The notes beneath the pieces were generated by a model. That model was not told the origin of the DNA. It made no database searches and saw only the letters and a list, made by a program, of their open reading frames with translations. The position numbers and the translations under genes were made by a program. Shown one piece after another: positions 24,198-33,512 of a stretch of 64,000 bases of DNA. Every line of letters starts with the position of its first letter. Positions within the stretch are counted from its first letter, which is position 1. This DNA is from Pisolithus tinctorius (Eukaryota; Basidiomycota; Agaricomycetes; Boletales; Pisolithaceae): contig JANFAH010000005.1 in assembly GCA_024663395.1 (NCBI GenBank), positions 1,612,001 to 1,676,000 on the forward strand, in the 5' to 3' direction.

Positions 24198-25044
24198 TTA
24201 ATGTGATACAAGATCCTGTTTTAGTTCTACGAGGCTCACCGATGCTTTTGAGAGCGGGATATCAAACCGATTCGCAAGAAGATCCAAAGCCCTGCCAACG
24301 ACGATGGACTACAGCAGCTTAGAGGCGAACATCATGCAAATAAGAAAACGTGCTGTACTTGCCTTTTGAAACCAAAAGATACCTTCCCTGCGTGGCTGAC
24401 TGGAACCATCCACTTCGTAGCATACGCTTACATGGACGCGTTGCTCTACGGGAATGAGAGAACCATTGTCCTTGGGATCTCCTGGAATGGATTTAAGACG
24501 CATCTTCATCGCGTTTGCCTTCTGCAATTGTGCCGACTTTGTACGGTTTGAGGAACTTTGTCGCACCGCCATAGGTGTATAGGATGATCTAGCCTTTGAG
24601 AGGAGTGGCGAAAGAGACTGAGTTGGTTCACGGTTCACTTCGCTCACTCGGTTGATTAAACCAGAGCATGTGTGCGATTCCTGATGACGATGACTATGAT
24701 GGTGTGGGTGAAGCAGGAACATGGGAAACCTAGAGGTCGACTTACTGGACACAGAAGGAAAGCCCGCAAGCTAGGCAACCTGCGGCAGGAGTCCGTTCGT
24801 CACCAACCCCACCAGTCCAGGAAGTGAGTAAGGGATTATTACAACCTGACAGGGTGCACCTGGCTCGTCCTGCGGTCGAACTTTGTGGAGTCACTACGGG
24901 TTTCCGGGAAGCCGTGCAATTATGGGAATCTGGCGATATATGAAACCTGCAGAAGCTTTGGAGACAATCGCATTGAATAGGTAAAAAATCCCGTTCATTG
25001 CAGGACGCCAGAGCACAATGCACGCCTATTGCGTCCAGGTCCAT
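24198..25044 (-). CDS. CUZ1: AN1-type zinc finger protein, Cuz1/ZFAND1-like
   Basis: Cuz1/ZFAND1 links Cdc48/p97 and the proteasome in the arsenite and stress-granule response. Three exons, complement(24198..24363, ...) in outline: 25044-24746, 24693-24363 and 24308-24198, give 246 residues. The first AN1 finger is complete, with C-x4-C-x9-C-x-C-x4-C-x2-H-x5-H-x-C in residues 10-43. A second, partly conserved finger follows (CTLSGCNNPLL ... GCLACGLSFC). The C-terminus looks like the ubiquitin-like domain of the family (FWFQK then SIVVGRALDLLANRFDIPLS). The last intron needs a GC donor (GCAAGT at 24362); a GT-only model would stop early at 24309 and lose the domain. ATG at 25044 was chosen because the next codon upstream in frame is GTG. 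Confidence 0.85.
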
Positions 25045-25176
25045 ATGAGCGGTGAGCACGCCGAGTGCCGGCAGGCGACAGCAGAGTCCTTGGCAGTTAC
25101 GTAATCAGCGAGCTGTAGTCCTCGCTCCCCACTCCCCGCAGCCAACGCTGTTCCAGTCGTCACCACCGTGTCTCCT

Positions 25177-26103
25177 ATGAATATAATTGTACGCCTTTCT
25201 TTATGCTTCGCTTGTACCTGCAACGTACTCAATCCACCAGGAAACACTGTTTGGTAGGACCGTTACACCTGCTGAGCGACTTCGCCAGCACCAGCGGGCC
25301 CTTACAAAGGCCCAACGAGAGCTTGACCGAGAACGAGGGAAACTCGAGCAAAGTGAGAAGAAGCTAGTTGGAGATATCAAGAGAAGCGCAAAGGCAGGCC
25401 AAATGGTGCGTGCTGTGCATCTTCCAGCGACCTCGTTTGCAATGCCCTCAAGTAGAACGCGTGTAAAGTCATGGCTAAGGACCTTGTCCGTACTCGGCGA
25501 TATGTTCAGAAATTCTATCAGATGAGGACACAACTGCAAGCCGTTAGCCTGCGGATACAGACCCTCAGAAGTAATCAACAGATGGCAGAAGCCATGCGAG
25601 GTGCAACACGGGTATGTTGAGTGCAGCTTACGCCAATTTTTGTAACTGTGTTAAACAGTTTACTAGGCCATGGCATCCATGAATCGGGGTCTCAATTTAC
25701 CTGCAATACAAAAGATCATGAATGACTTTGAGAAGGAGAGTTCAATGATGGATATGAAAGAAGAGATGATGTCAGATGCTGTGGACGATGTCATGGATGA
25801 TGAACTTGAAGATGAAGAGGAGGAAGGGGATAAGATCTTAAAGCAAGTTCTAGACGAGATAGGTGTCGACCTTTCTCAGCAGGTAGGAAGTTGTACAAGC
25901 GAATCATCTTGTGCTGACGCCGACGCGCACAGCTTACCGAAGCTCCTGTAGGCTTAGGAGCAATTTCCTCCCAAGCGACCGAAAGTCGGAGGGCGGTTGC
26001 TATTGGGGAGTCTGCTGCACCACCACCACCACCACATGGCGACGAAGGTATATCTGACGAAGACGCCCTCCAAGCCCGCCTGGATGCTTTACGGCGAGGA
26101 TGA
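25177..26103 (+). CDS. VPS2: ESCRT-III subunit Vps2/CHMP2
   Basis: Vps2 caps Snf7 filaments and recruits the Vps4 ATPase in multivesicular body formation and other membrane scission. Five exons, join(25177..25188, 25241..25405, 25456..25611, 25667..25882, 25933..26103), give 239 residues, and every exon length is a multiple of three. The N-terminus MNIIETLFGRTVTPAERLRQ and the basic first helices (QRELDRERGKLEQSEKKLV) bind membranes. An acidic region (MDDELEDEEEEGD) follows. The C-terminus EDALQARLDALRRG fits the MIT-interacting motif that binds Vps4. The first exon codes for only four residues. Confidence 0.93.
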
Positions 26104-26150
26104 CGATTTGATGACCCATCACATATGTTGTGCGACAGCGATACATCATC

Positions 26151-28956
26151 CTATACCTTGAGACCCACTATGCTCTTGGCTTCCTGGATACTTAATCTCC
26201 AGGGGACCCCTGACCCATTGTAGAACGCTTCCACATCTTCACCCTAGATGATTTCCAAATCAGACACGTCTAGGTGTGCAATGTGTTCGGTGACCTTACA
26301 TTATCCAAATTCAGGAGCAACGAGATTTGCTGTAAGCGTACAAATTTCTCTCGAATATCACCGAACGTCGTTTGAGACGACAGATATGCTATGATGGATC
26401 GGAGGTCTCGATCAAAATGCACGGCACCCAACTTGCAAAGTTATTGGATTGCCCAAAGAAAGTCTACACAGGCTCACCTCGGAGAAATGAAGCGTCAAAA
26501 TATGTTTCTCCCATGGACGAAGGATGGTATCCAAGGCCAAACCAAATAATACCCGGTAGTTGTTCTCAGTGAATGTGCCCTATCCATATTGGTATAGCGA
26601 AAAAGCCTTCATCGAAAGAGCTCACTTTATAGCCGTCTGCTAACCCCTCCCAGAGTTTAGTGAAGCGCTTCCGGATGACGTCTCGATGTTCCGCATTCCC
26701 GTAATTGCTTTCGTCTAGGATATATGAAACGTCTTTGTACACATCGGGGATAAGGGTGCGCAGTTTAGTGCGCATCAGCTGGTTGAACAGTTGTTCTATG
26801 CCAGTCTAGCAGTGACCTGTCAACTACTACCCTCATAAATGAGGAGAGAGCCTAACTTTGAGTATTGCGGCAAATTTTGCAGTCGACCTAGACAGGCTCA
26901 TTATTGCTGATTTGACTCCTTGTTGTTCAACATCTAGGTATAATTGTGTACCTGCAGGATGGGCCAAAAGGTCTTTTATCAGTCTGTCTATATGGGATAA
27001 CGAAATGTCCAGGTCATTTAGCAGAATCTTCTTAGCGGGTCAAACACTGGTGGGCGGGAGGGACAACAACATACCACAAGGGACAACCGGCTCTCCCGCT
27101 CGGACTTCTCCGGGCGGACAGAAGAACTGACAGCATTGCGGTAAGTATCATCCAGCTTGCTCTTTATTCCCCCGGCGTAATCCCGGTCTATCACCTCCCT
27201 CAGGATGGCTGTGGTGCTTTCGACAGTTTTGAGGGAGCCGGCTGAAAGCAATCGAGTATAGACAGTTTTGAGCATGTAGAAAACGTCATCGGGTGCAGTG
27301 GTAACTGGGGGAGCTTGTGAAAAATCACATGTGGAAAGTCGGTGAGCCTGTCAACACCACTGAGAAATCTAAACACTAGGATACGCAAGGCTACTGACTT
27401 TGTCTATGATTGCGCGAATATACCAGATCTCCAACGGGATGTAGCAAGAGGAAAGCAATTCATCGAAGTCTTTCTGCGAAGAAGTATTCTCCAATAAGCG
27501 GACTTGCTCGGAAAGTTGCATTGAGTTGCGGGGGTCCACGTTTCCTTCAGGGACTTCCGAAAGGTCTTCAGAAAATTCCTTATGCTGTAGGCTTGTTAGA
27601 AAGGGTCATGTGTACATTCGACGGGGCTACGAACCTGTAGTTGTTCCACGAGAAATTTTCGGAACAAACTCCAACGACCACACATTCCAGCTATCTCAGA
27701 CAAGATCTTGTCAATCTCACGTGGATTAGGGCTATCCTCCTCATTAGCAGTATTCGAGGAGTGCTGTTTGCGAAGAGTGTTCAATGCGAGTGGGGAACTT
27801 CCTATGACCGATAACTGGAAACTTTGTAAGGTCAGAAAGCCAATCTGGGTGAACGTGTTCACCTTCTTCCCAACGGACCGGTCTTCTCGCCAACTAGATA
27901 GGGTACTTTGCACTACGCGATCACACTCTTCCAGTAGTTGTTCGACGACACTTTGCATTTTCCCTTTTCCATAGTACTTCTCAACCACTGGCTGGTGCTG
28001 GTCCACTATCATCGCCACATTCTCAAAGAGAGCAGTAAGAACCGTGACGTGGTACAGCGGAGAAGCAACTGTGTGCGGATGAGGGACACGAGATCGGAGC
28101 ACCGAAGGAGCTGCTCACTGTTTGCAGAAGTCGGTGCCCTAACCCGGACCAGGTCGACGACAAAGGATGCGTACGCTGTCAGACCTTCTGCCTCCCACCC
28201 GATTAGTGGGAAAAGCTTGAAGTAGCGGCTCGTGGCGGCAGCATCACGGGAACGAGAAGCATGAGCGAACTGTTTCAAGAAGATTGACAGCAACTGTTCT
28301 CTTGCAGTCTGAAGAGTCTGGGATGGTGGGAGATGGTTTTCAGCTGTTGGCTGGAATATGGTGAGCATTATTGAATACGGTCGTTGCTGGGGACATACCA
28401 CTACAGCTTCAGCAAAAGGGCCGGAGATGACTTCCGGAGGGAGCATCATGGCCCTAGCACAATGTCTGGTTGCTGACTCCCAATCTTGAGTTTCAATGCA
28501 TGCCTGCAGTTGCATGAGAGAAGACTGAGGAAACCTGCTAAGCAACCATCTTCCAGGCGGGGAGGATAGGTAACATACTTTGAGTTCCATAACTTGTCCA
28601 ACCCGGTCTACTGCCTGTGAAATGCGACCCATTTCTTGATCCAGGGCCTTGACACGTCCGCCTACGCGCTCTGCAGTGCGGGCAGTAGATGACACCTTGT
28701 CGACAAGGCGACTAGACTCGCCATGGAGGTCTTCCAAGGACGGGATGAGTGACTGGAACAGTTGGAGGGACTCTGTTATGGAGTCGCGATCTGAAAGCAC
28801 CTCAGTCAGAGAAGCGGACAGCTCGGCCTCTTCTGACTGGTAATACGAGAGACATGACAGGATGTCCCCGAGGTTGGTGAGGTGTCTTGGATCTCTGCGC
28901 GGTGTTTGTGCAGCACTACTGGACTGTTCGTTCGCAAGTGGCTTTGATACCGCCAT
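26151..28956 (-). CDS. COG4: Conserved oligomeric Golgi complex subunit 4
   Basis: Cog4 is part of lobe A of the COG tether, which captures retrograde vesicles at the Golgi. The N-terminus has a heptad-rich segment (about 28850-28600). The Cog4 core follows: CIETQDWESATRHCARAMML with PPEVISGPFAE at about 28450. Further blocks are visible at about 27900, 27200 and 26700, then NNYRVLFGLALDTILRPWEK (about 26560), FDRDLRSIIAYLSSQTTFGD (about 26390) and a C-terminus FYNGSGVPWRLSIQEAKS ending at a TAG at 26151. The last intron (about 56 nt) was placed so that LLNLDN continues into GEDVEAFYNGSG. About ten introns in all; inner borders are approximate. Its 3' end lies only 47 bp from that of VPS2. 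Confidence 0.85.
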
Positions 28957-29027
28957 GGTGGACCCAAAACAAACTCTCTGGTAGTCTGGTAAGTACTACA
29001 TACAACTCTTGCACCCTCGGCACACAA
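28957..29027. promoter_or_regulatory. 71-bp divergent promoter, COG4 and C2orf76-like gene
   Basis: The two start codons are 71 bp apart and point outward, so initiation signals and 5' UTRs of both genes must fit here or run into each other. I see no clear TATA box. Confidence 0.4.
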
Positions 29028-29715
29028 ATGTCTGCCCTGACCAACGTCGCCCTTCCCATCACGAAGGCTACCATTACAGTTCGTGTGATAAAGTCGTTCG
29101 AGTATCGCACAGAAAGAAGCCTGGTCCTGCATGAACTCGACTTGCAGAAAACAACCGTCGGAGAGCTGAAGAATATCGCAAAGCAAGGTATGCATTGGCT
29201 GTTTATCAAATCCGCATGGTCTGACTTGTCCCCCACTCTGAACCAGCCGTGAAGTCGGGGCCAGGTTGGAAAGCTTACCGCAATGTCGATCTAGGTGTTT
29301 TACATGCGCAACGAGCCTTGGACGACGTCTAACCACACAACAGACACACTCAAACTGTACACCAAAGCGCACGGCGCCAAGGTAAGATTGTATGATTGCA
29401 TAGTCCCCAATATTCACCCGTATCACAGACTTCGAATCTGATAATCAACCTGGACCACGATGACTGGATTCTAGGTGACGAGAGCAAAACCCTGGCAGAA
29501 GTTGGTCTTGGTTGGTCCCTTTCATTCATTTTCTCGACCACTGATCTAATTTTTTCGAGCGACGACTTACAGAAAACGAGACGGAAGTTAGCTTTTTCAA
29601 CCGCGAAGCATACGAAAAGTACAGGCTTAATCCAGAAGTGAGTTGCCTTCACGGTGAGGCCTCGATTTCTGTTTCTGATGATACCTCACAGATTCGCTGG
29701 GATGTTTCTGGTTAA
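29028..29715 (+). CDS. C2orf76/UPF0538 family protein
   Basis: This is a small conserved eukaryotic protein of unknown function, with a ubiquitin-like look. It reads MSALTNVALPITKATITVRV, then RSLVLHELDLQKTTVGELKN, LDTLKLYTKAHGAKTSNLII, DDWILGDESKTLAEVGL, and ENETEVSFFNREAYEKY, ending NPEIRWDVSG. Five short introns join in phase at about 29188, 29290, 29381, 29509 and 29640; the last exon is about 24 nt long. The intact length fits the family, which is usually 110-130 residues. No function should be inferred from the sequence alone. Confidence 0.85.
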
Positions 29716-29855
29716 TTAGTACATTTCTTACAATTATTGCTGGTACCTATTAAATGAGATGAAATTGCAGAACAAGATGCAGTGATCTATGGTGCCCCCA
29801 GGGTACTAGTCGTACGAAATGCGAGCAATGAAAGTGTCCTAAATCCACCACGACC

Positions 29856-31320
29856 TCATTGGTTCGCGCACTGTACCCGCGGTTCTCCATCGTGATCCTC
29901 GTCCATTGCATCGTCCGCCATTGCATTCGCTGAACGTGCATCTGGTTCGTCTAAGTCGACCTCTTCCAGATGTACGTTCTTGGGGAAGTGCGGCATCGGG
30001 TTACGTGGTGGAAGCGCCTTTTCCAGTAACCCGACTTTGGAAGAATCAATGTTATCCGGAAATTTAACGATGAATTTGACGTAAAGGTCGCCAGGCTCAT
30101 GGTGCCGTTGAGACGGCATACCTTGGCCGCGGATGACTTTGACTGATTCTGAAGACATGTCAGGATACGATAACCACGTTGAACCATACGATAATCATAC
30201 CGTTCTTAACAACTTCCCCCGGTATGAACCTGATGAGCAGGGCACGATCGTCGAGGTGTTTGATGGCGACTTCGCCACCACCGAGTGCGGTAAGGAGGTC
30301 AATTTCGAGTTCGGTGATGAGGTTGTTCTCTTGGCGCTTGAAGCGGTCATGAGGCTTTTCTTCGACGACGATGACAACGTCTCCAGACTCGGCATTTGGG
30401 GATTGATCGCTCTCTCCGCGGAAGGTAATTGTCTGACCGCCCTTCATGCCCTTGTCTATGTGTACCTCGAGTATCTTCTTTTCCGGAAGGACTTTTTTAC
30501 CCTTGCACTGACTGCACCGATCTTTCGGGTTTATGACCTCCCCGGTGCCATTACAATCGTCGCAGGAGGACTGTATCTGTTGGATCATAGGGCCCATCTG
30601 GCGAAGTGTGAGCTTGACGCCACGCCCGCCGCACCCACCACAGGGCCGGACCGCGCCTTCCTTGCCGCCTTTACCACCACACTTTGAGCATAGAATGTTG
30701 CGGGTTAGTGCGAGTTTGGTGGTCTTTCCACGATAAAGATCTTCGAGAGATACATGGACACGATGGACGAGATCTTTAGTTTTACGGACTTGATTTCTGC
30801 TGCCGCCACCGCCGAAGAAGCCGCCACCACCAAAGAGTTGGCTGAAAAGATCCTGAGCGGGATAGTAAGGAGATGGGTACCAAGAGCGATGAGATCGATG
30901 TCCATACCTGTGGATCCATACCTCCCATGCCACCCTGCTCGGAAAGACCAGCTTCACCTCGGGAATCATATATTCTACGTTTATCCGAGTCCGACAGAAT
31001 CTCGTACCTAAGTGAATGGTGAGGGGCGGATAACCATAAGGTAGGAGATGGCATACGCATGTGTCACCTCCTTGAAGAGTTCTGGATCGCCACCTTTATC
31101 GGGATGTAGTCTGAGGGCTCTAAGGAGGAGGTTGCGAGGGTCGGGCGGACTTGCAATCGCTGTGCAAAACGACTTACTTTTTTCTGTAGGCCTTCTTGAG
31201 GTCACTCTCGGAAGCATCGACAGGTACCTCGAGGAGGTCATAATATTTGCTAGATTGCCGAATAAGTCGATAGCGAGTCGGTGGACAAGCCTTTGTTGTT
31301 ACTCACGTTTCCTTTACCAT
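29856..31320 (-). CDS. YDJ1: Type I Hsp40 co-chaperone, Ydj1-like, with C-terminal CaaX box
   Basis: This J-protein stimulates Hsp70 ATPase activity in the cytosol and at membranes. The J domain starts at MVKET, split after a few codons by an intron, and carries the HPD motif in RLHPDKGGDPELFKEVTHAY. A Gly/Phe-rich linker (QLFGGGGFFGGGGS) follows. Four zinc-binding repeats are visible (CSKCGGKGG, CGGCGGRG, CDDCNGTGE, CSQCKGKK). Next are the substrate-binding barrels (EVHIDKGMKGGQTITFRGES). The last four residues are CANQ, a farnesylation signal equivalent to the CASQ of yeast Ydj1. The final exon runs from about 30130 to 29856. Start ATG at 31320-31318. Confidence 0.93.
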
Positions 31321-31512
31321 GGTGGTGAGTGCTGGACTGCCGGGAAAGGACTGAGGGCAAGCGAATGACACTGGATGGCCGACCTCGGAGGGTTTTTTGA
31401 AGGGACGCCGGTCGTCAAAAGCTGTGGAAGGCCGACGAAAATGCCAGAATGTTCTGCATTGCCTTGACTTATCCCTATTTGGATCTAATACAAAACCCCT
31501 AACCAGTCCTAT

Positions 31513-33000
31513 CTACTGTGCACTGCTCACATCAGGGTACACGTCGAAACGCCTCTGTGTAGTTACAGGAATGCCTGCCCTCGCCTCGTACAATACCGTC
31601 GGGTCTGTACAGTTGCACTTGGTCAGTAGTCGCACATGCACGGCGCTCCCTCACCAATCGATACCTGAACGACGCCCTGGCCCTCTTCTGCTTCAGCTAG
31701 TATCTTGCCACTGAACATCCGCCCTTCAGCTACATCTGATTCAGGGACAATTGCAAGCAACGCTCACAAGGGATCCACGACCATAGAATGTCCCCACTAC
31801 CCATTTTTCAAAAAGAGATGTGGCCGCGTTTGATTACAGCAACTCACCGCGTGGTAGCGTGCACTCATATCTCGCGCCGGGCTGCACATGGCGAAGAAAA
31901 CTTGGTTATCGACCGCTCTGCATGCGTAACATGAATCCACACAAAACTTCTTGCGGAGAAGCTCTCATACCGTGCACGTTGAAGTAGGCTCCAGTGAAGT
32001 GGCCCCGTCGTCAGGTTGAAAGCCCCGGGGTAAATAAGCATATGACATCCTATGCAATGACATCAGTCCCACATCGAGCGTTTCAAAGGAGCCCAACCTC
32101 TCCGTGCGGATATCATGGCTAGCTCTGGAAATCTAACATCATGGCATATGCCGAGACCAATGCGTGCAAATTCTGGTCCTCAATTAGCCTGAACAGATCG
32201 GGTAGAGAGACTTGGAACTACCAGTATCAAAGAAGTTCATAGAAGAACCCCCCGAGATCATTTTGCTTTCCTGAAAGAAGGATCATTAGCATGCATCATG
32301 GCGAGATCTCGCACAGCTACTTTGAGCGTTATCTTCCCTGGAATATCGATGTCGAAGAGATGAACTTTGCGGTGCATCGCTACTAGTGCACCTGGCAAAA
32401 TATCGCAAGTAAGAGTCGGCGCAACGAACACCGAGATGAACTTGCCAGTTGGTGAATATACGGTACATGTCTTGTAAAATTTGTTGTCTGCATCTCTTTC
32501 CGGGATGGAACCTCAACGATAAGCTGAGTGGGATGCAGCAAAAACCCTTGGATGAAACCTACCTCCGACCAACCAGATATTAGCCTCCTTGGCGGCAGAA
32601 GAAAGCATCCTCACACTTTCACTCTGACACGTCTGGACCTCGATGTCATCTGCTTTAGTAAACCCGATGGTCTCTGCGTACTTTGAGACACGACCATAGG
32701 GCGAATTGAAACACTCCTGAAAGACTGCATCAGGAAGCAGGGCTGTGAGACGGTAGACGTACACACTGGTAATACGACAAGCGACGGCTTGGAACCAGCA
32801 GACCCGTCTCCTCCTGCCACCTTCAATACCATCTCATAGGCACGCTTTAGGTTGGCCGACTTGTCTGGTCCGATACTCCCGAGTTGGATCAGGGCAAGTT
32901 TAAACGGCTTGAAGGAGGGTGCAGTCGACATTCGATATTTCTGGAATGGGAAGAAAGCGCCAGGCGCTACAGTACCACTGGGACGGCGCATGAAGAGCAT
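31513..33000 (-). CDS. Nitrilase/omega-amidase (Nit2/Nit3-like), copy 1
   Basis: Carbon-nitrogen hydrolase family; Nit2/Nit3 enzymes deaminate dicarboxylic monoamides. Exons join to a full-length reading frame: FKLALIQLG at the start of the fold, [12 protein letters not shown] (catalytic Glu, across an intron), [16 protein letters not shown] (catalytic Lys), [15 protein letters not shown] (catalytic Cys), then [29 protein letters not shown] and a C-terminus [14 protein letters not shown] short N-terminal extension could be a mitochondrial presequence, or translation may begin at the later [10 protein letters not shown]. Compared with copy 2, several conserved positions differ: GICHD instead of GICYD, and [11 protein letters not shown] instead of [11 protein letters not shown]. 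It may be expressed but looks under weaker constraint. Confidence 0.75.
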
Positions 33001-33059
33001 CCTGGGACCCAATTGGCCGTTGCTCCTTATCTAACTTTCTCTTTGAAGGTCTCCGTCAA

Positions 33060-33179
33060 GGTGACGTCTGTGCGCAATGGAGCAGTCTCTACAGAGAGAT
33101 TTGCACAGGAATTCTTCAGGAACCATGTCCTTCCTCTCCGCGAGAGTAACGGACCAACGGACCAGGACCTTATGTAGTA
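33060..33179 (+). pseudogene. Truncated 5' remnant of the lipid kinase gene
   Basis: The stretch reads EFFRNHVLPL, matching EFFQNHVLPR of the intact kinase at 41698-42783. Upstream bases that would hold the start codon and the first 15 or so residues are deleted, and the match ends at about 33170. It is divergent from nitrilase copy 1 just as the intact gene is from copy 2. It cannot code for a kinase. Confidence 0.8.
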
Positions 33180-33512
33180 TCGCCACAAGGTGAACCGAAT
33201 AGAATCAAGCCTCGACTCGTCGAGGCGGGCTGCTAGCCTGTTCGACCCCACATCTGCAGTTTGAACAAGCGGGCCGCTTGGATTACCGGCGCCTAATCAT
33301 TTACGATACTTACGTTCCATGTGAGAAACGCATCTGATTGGTCGAAAGTCCGTCTGGAGGACGGAGATCGTCTACCTAACATGATAATGGTACTAGTGAT
33401 AACGATTACTATGATTATGACAGTGATCTTATCCAGATGCAGTCAAACTGATCATGGTTTGTAGGATTCTAATACATCATAGTGTACCTACTACACTACC
33501 CCATCAGAATTA
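33180..33512. other. Left flank of the inserted block, with short palindromes
   Basis: No gene is visible. Short perfect stems occur, such as GCCTCGA/TCGAGGC at about 33212-33229, AAGCG/CGCTT at about 33268-33280 and CCGTC/GACGG at about 33351. They resemble the stem-loop style of the right flank at 39.5-40.0 kb. I could not find clear terminal inverted repeats or a target duplication. Confidence 0.45.

Larger units (their letters stand above)
31451..33179. repeat. Segmental duplication, copy 1 (nitrilase plus 5' piece of a lipid kinase gene)
   Basis: This segment matches about 40017-41800 in the same orientation over nearly its whole length. Long identical stretches include the 3' end of the nitrilase gene (about 31530-31620 against 40095-40185). 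The copy stops soon after the position matching codon 25-30 of the lipid kinase, and about 70 bp holding that gene's start codon are missing here. Copy 2 has the complete kinase, so copy 2 is likely the source. Confidence 0.85.
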
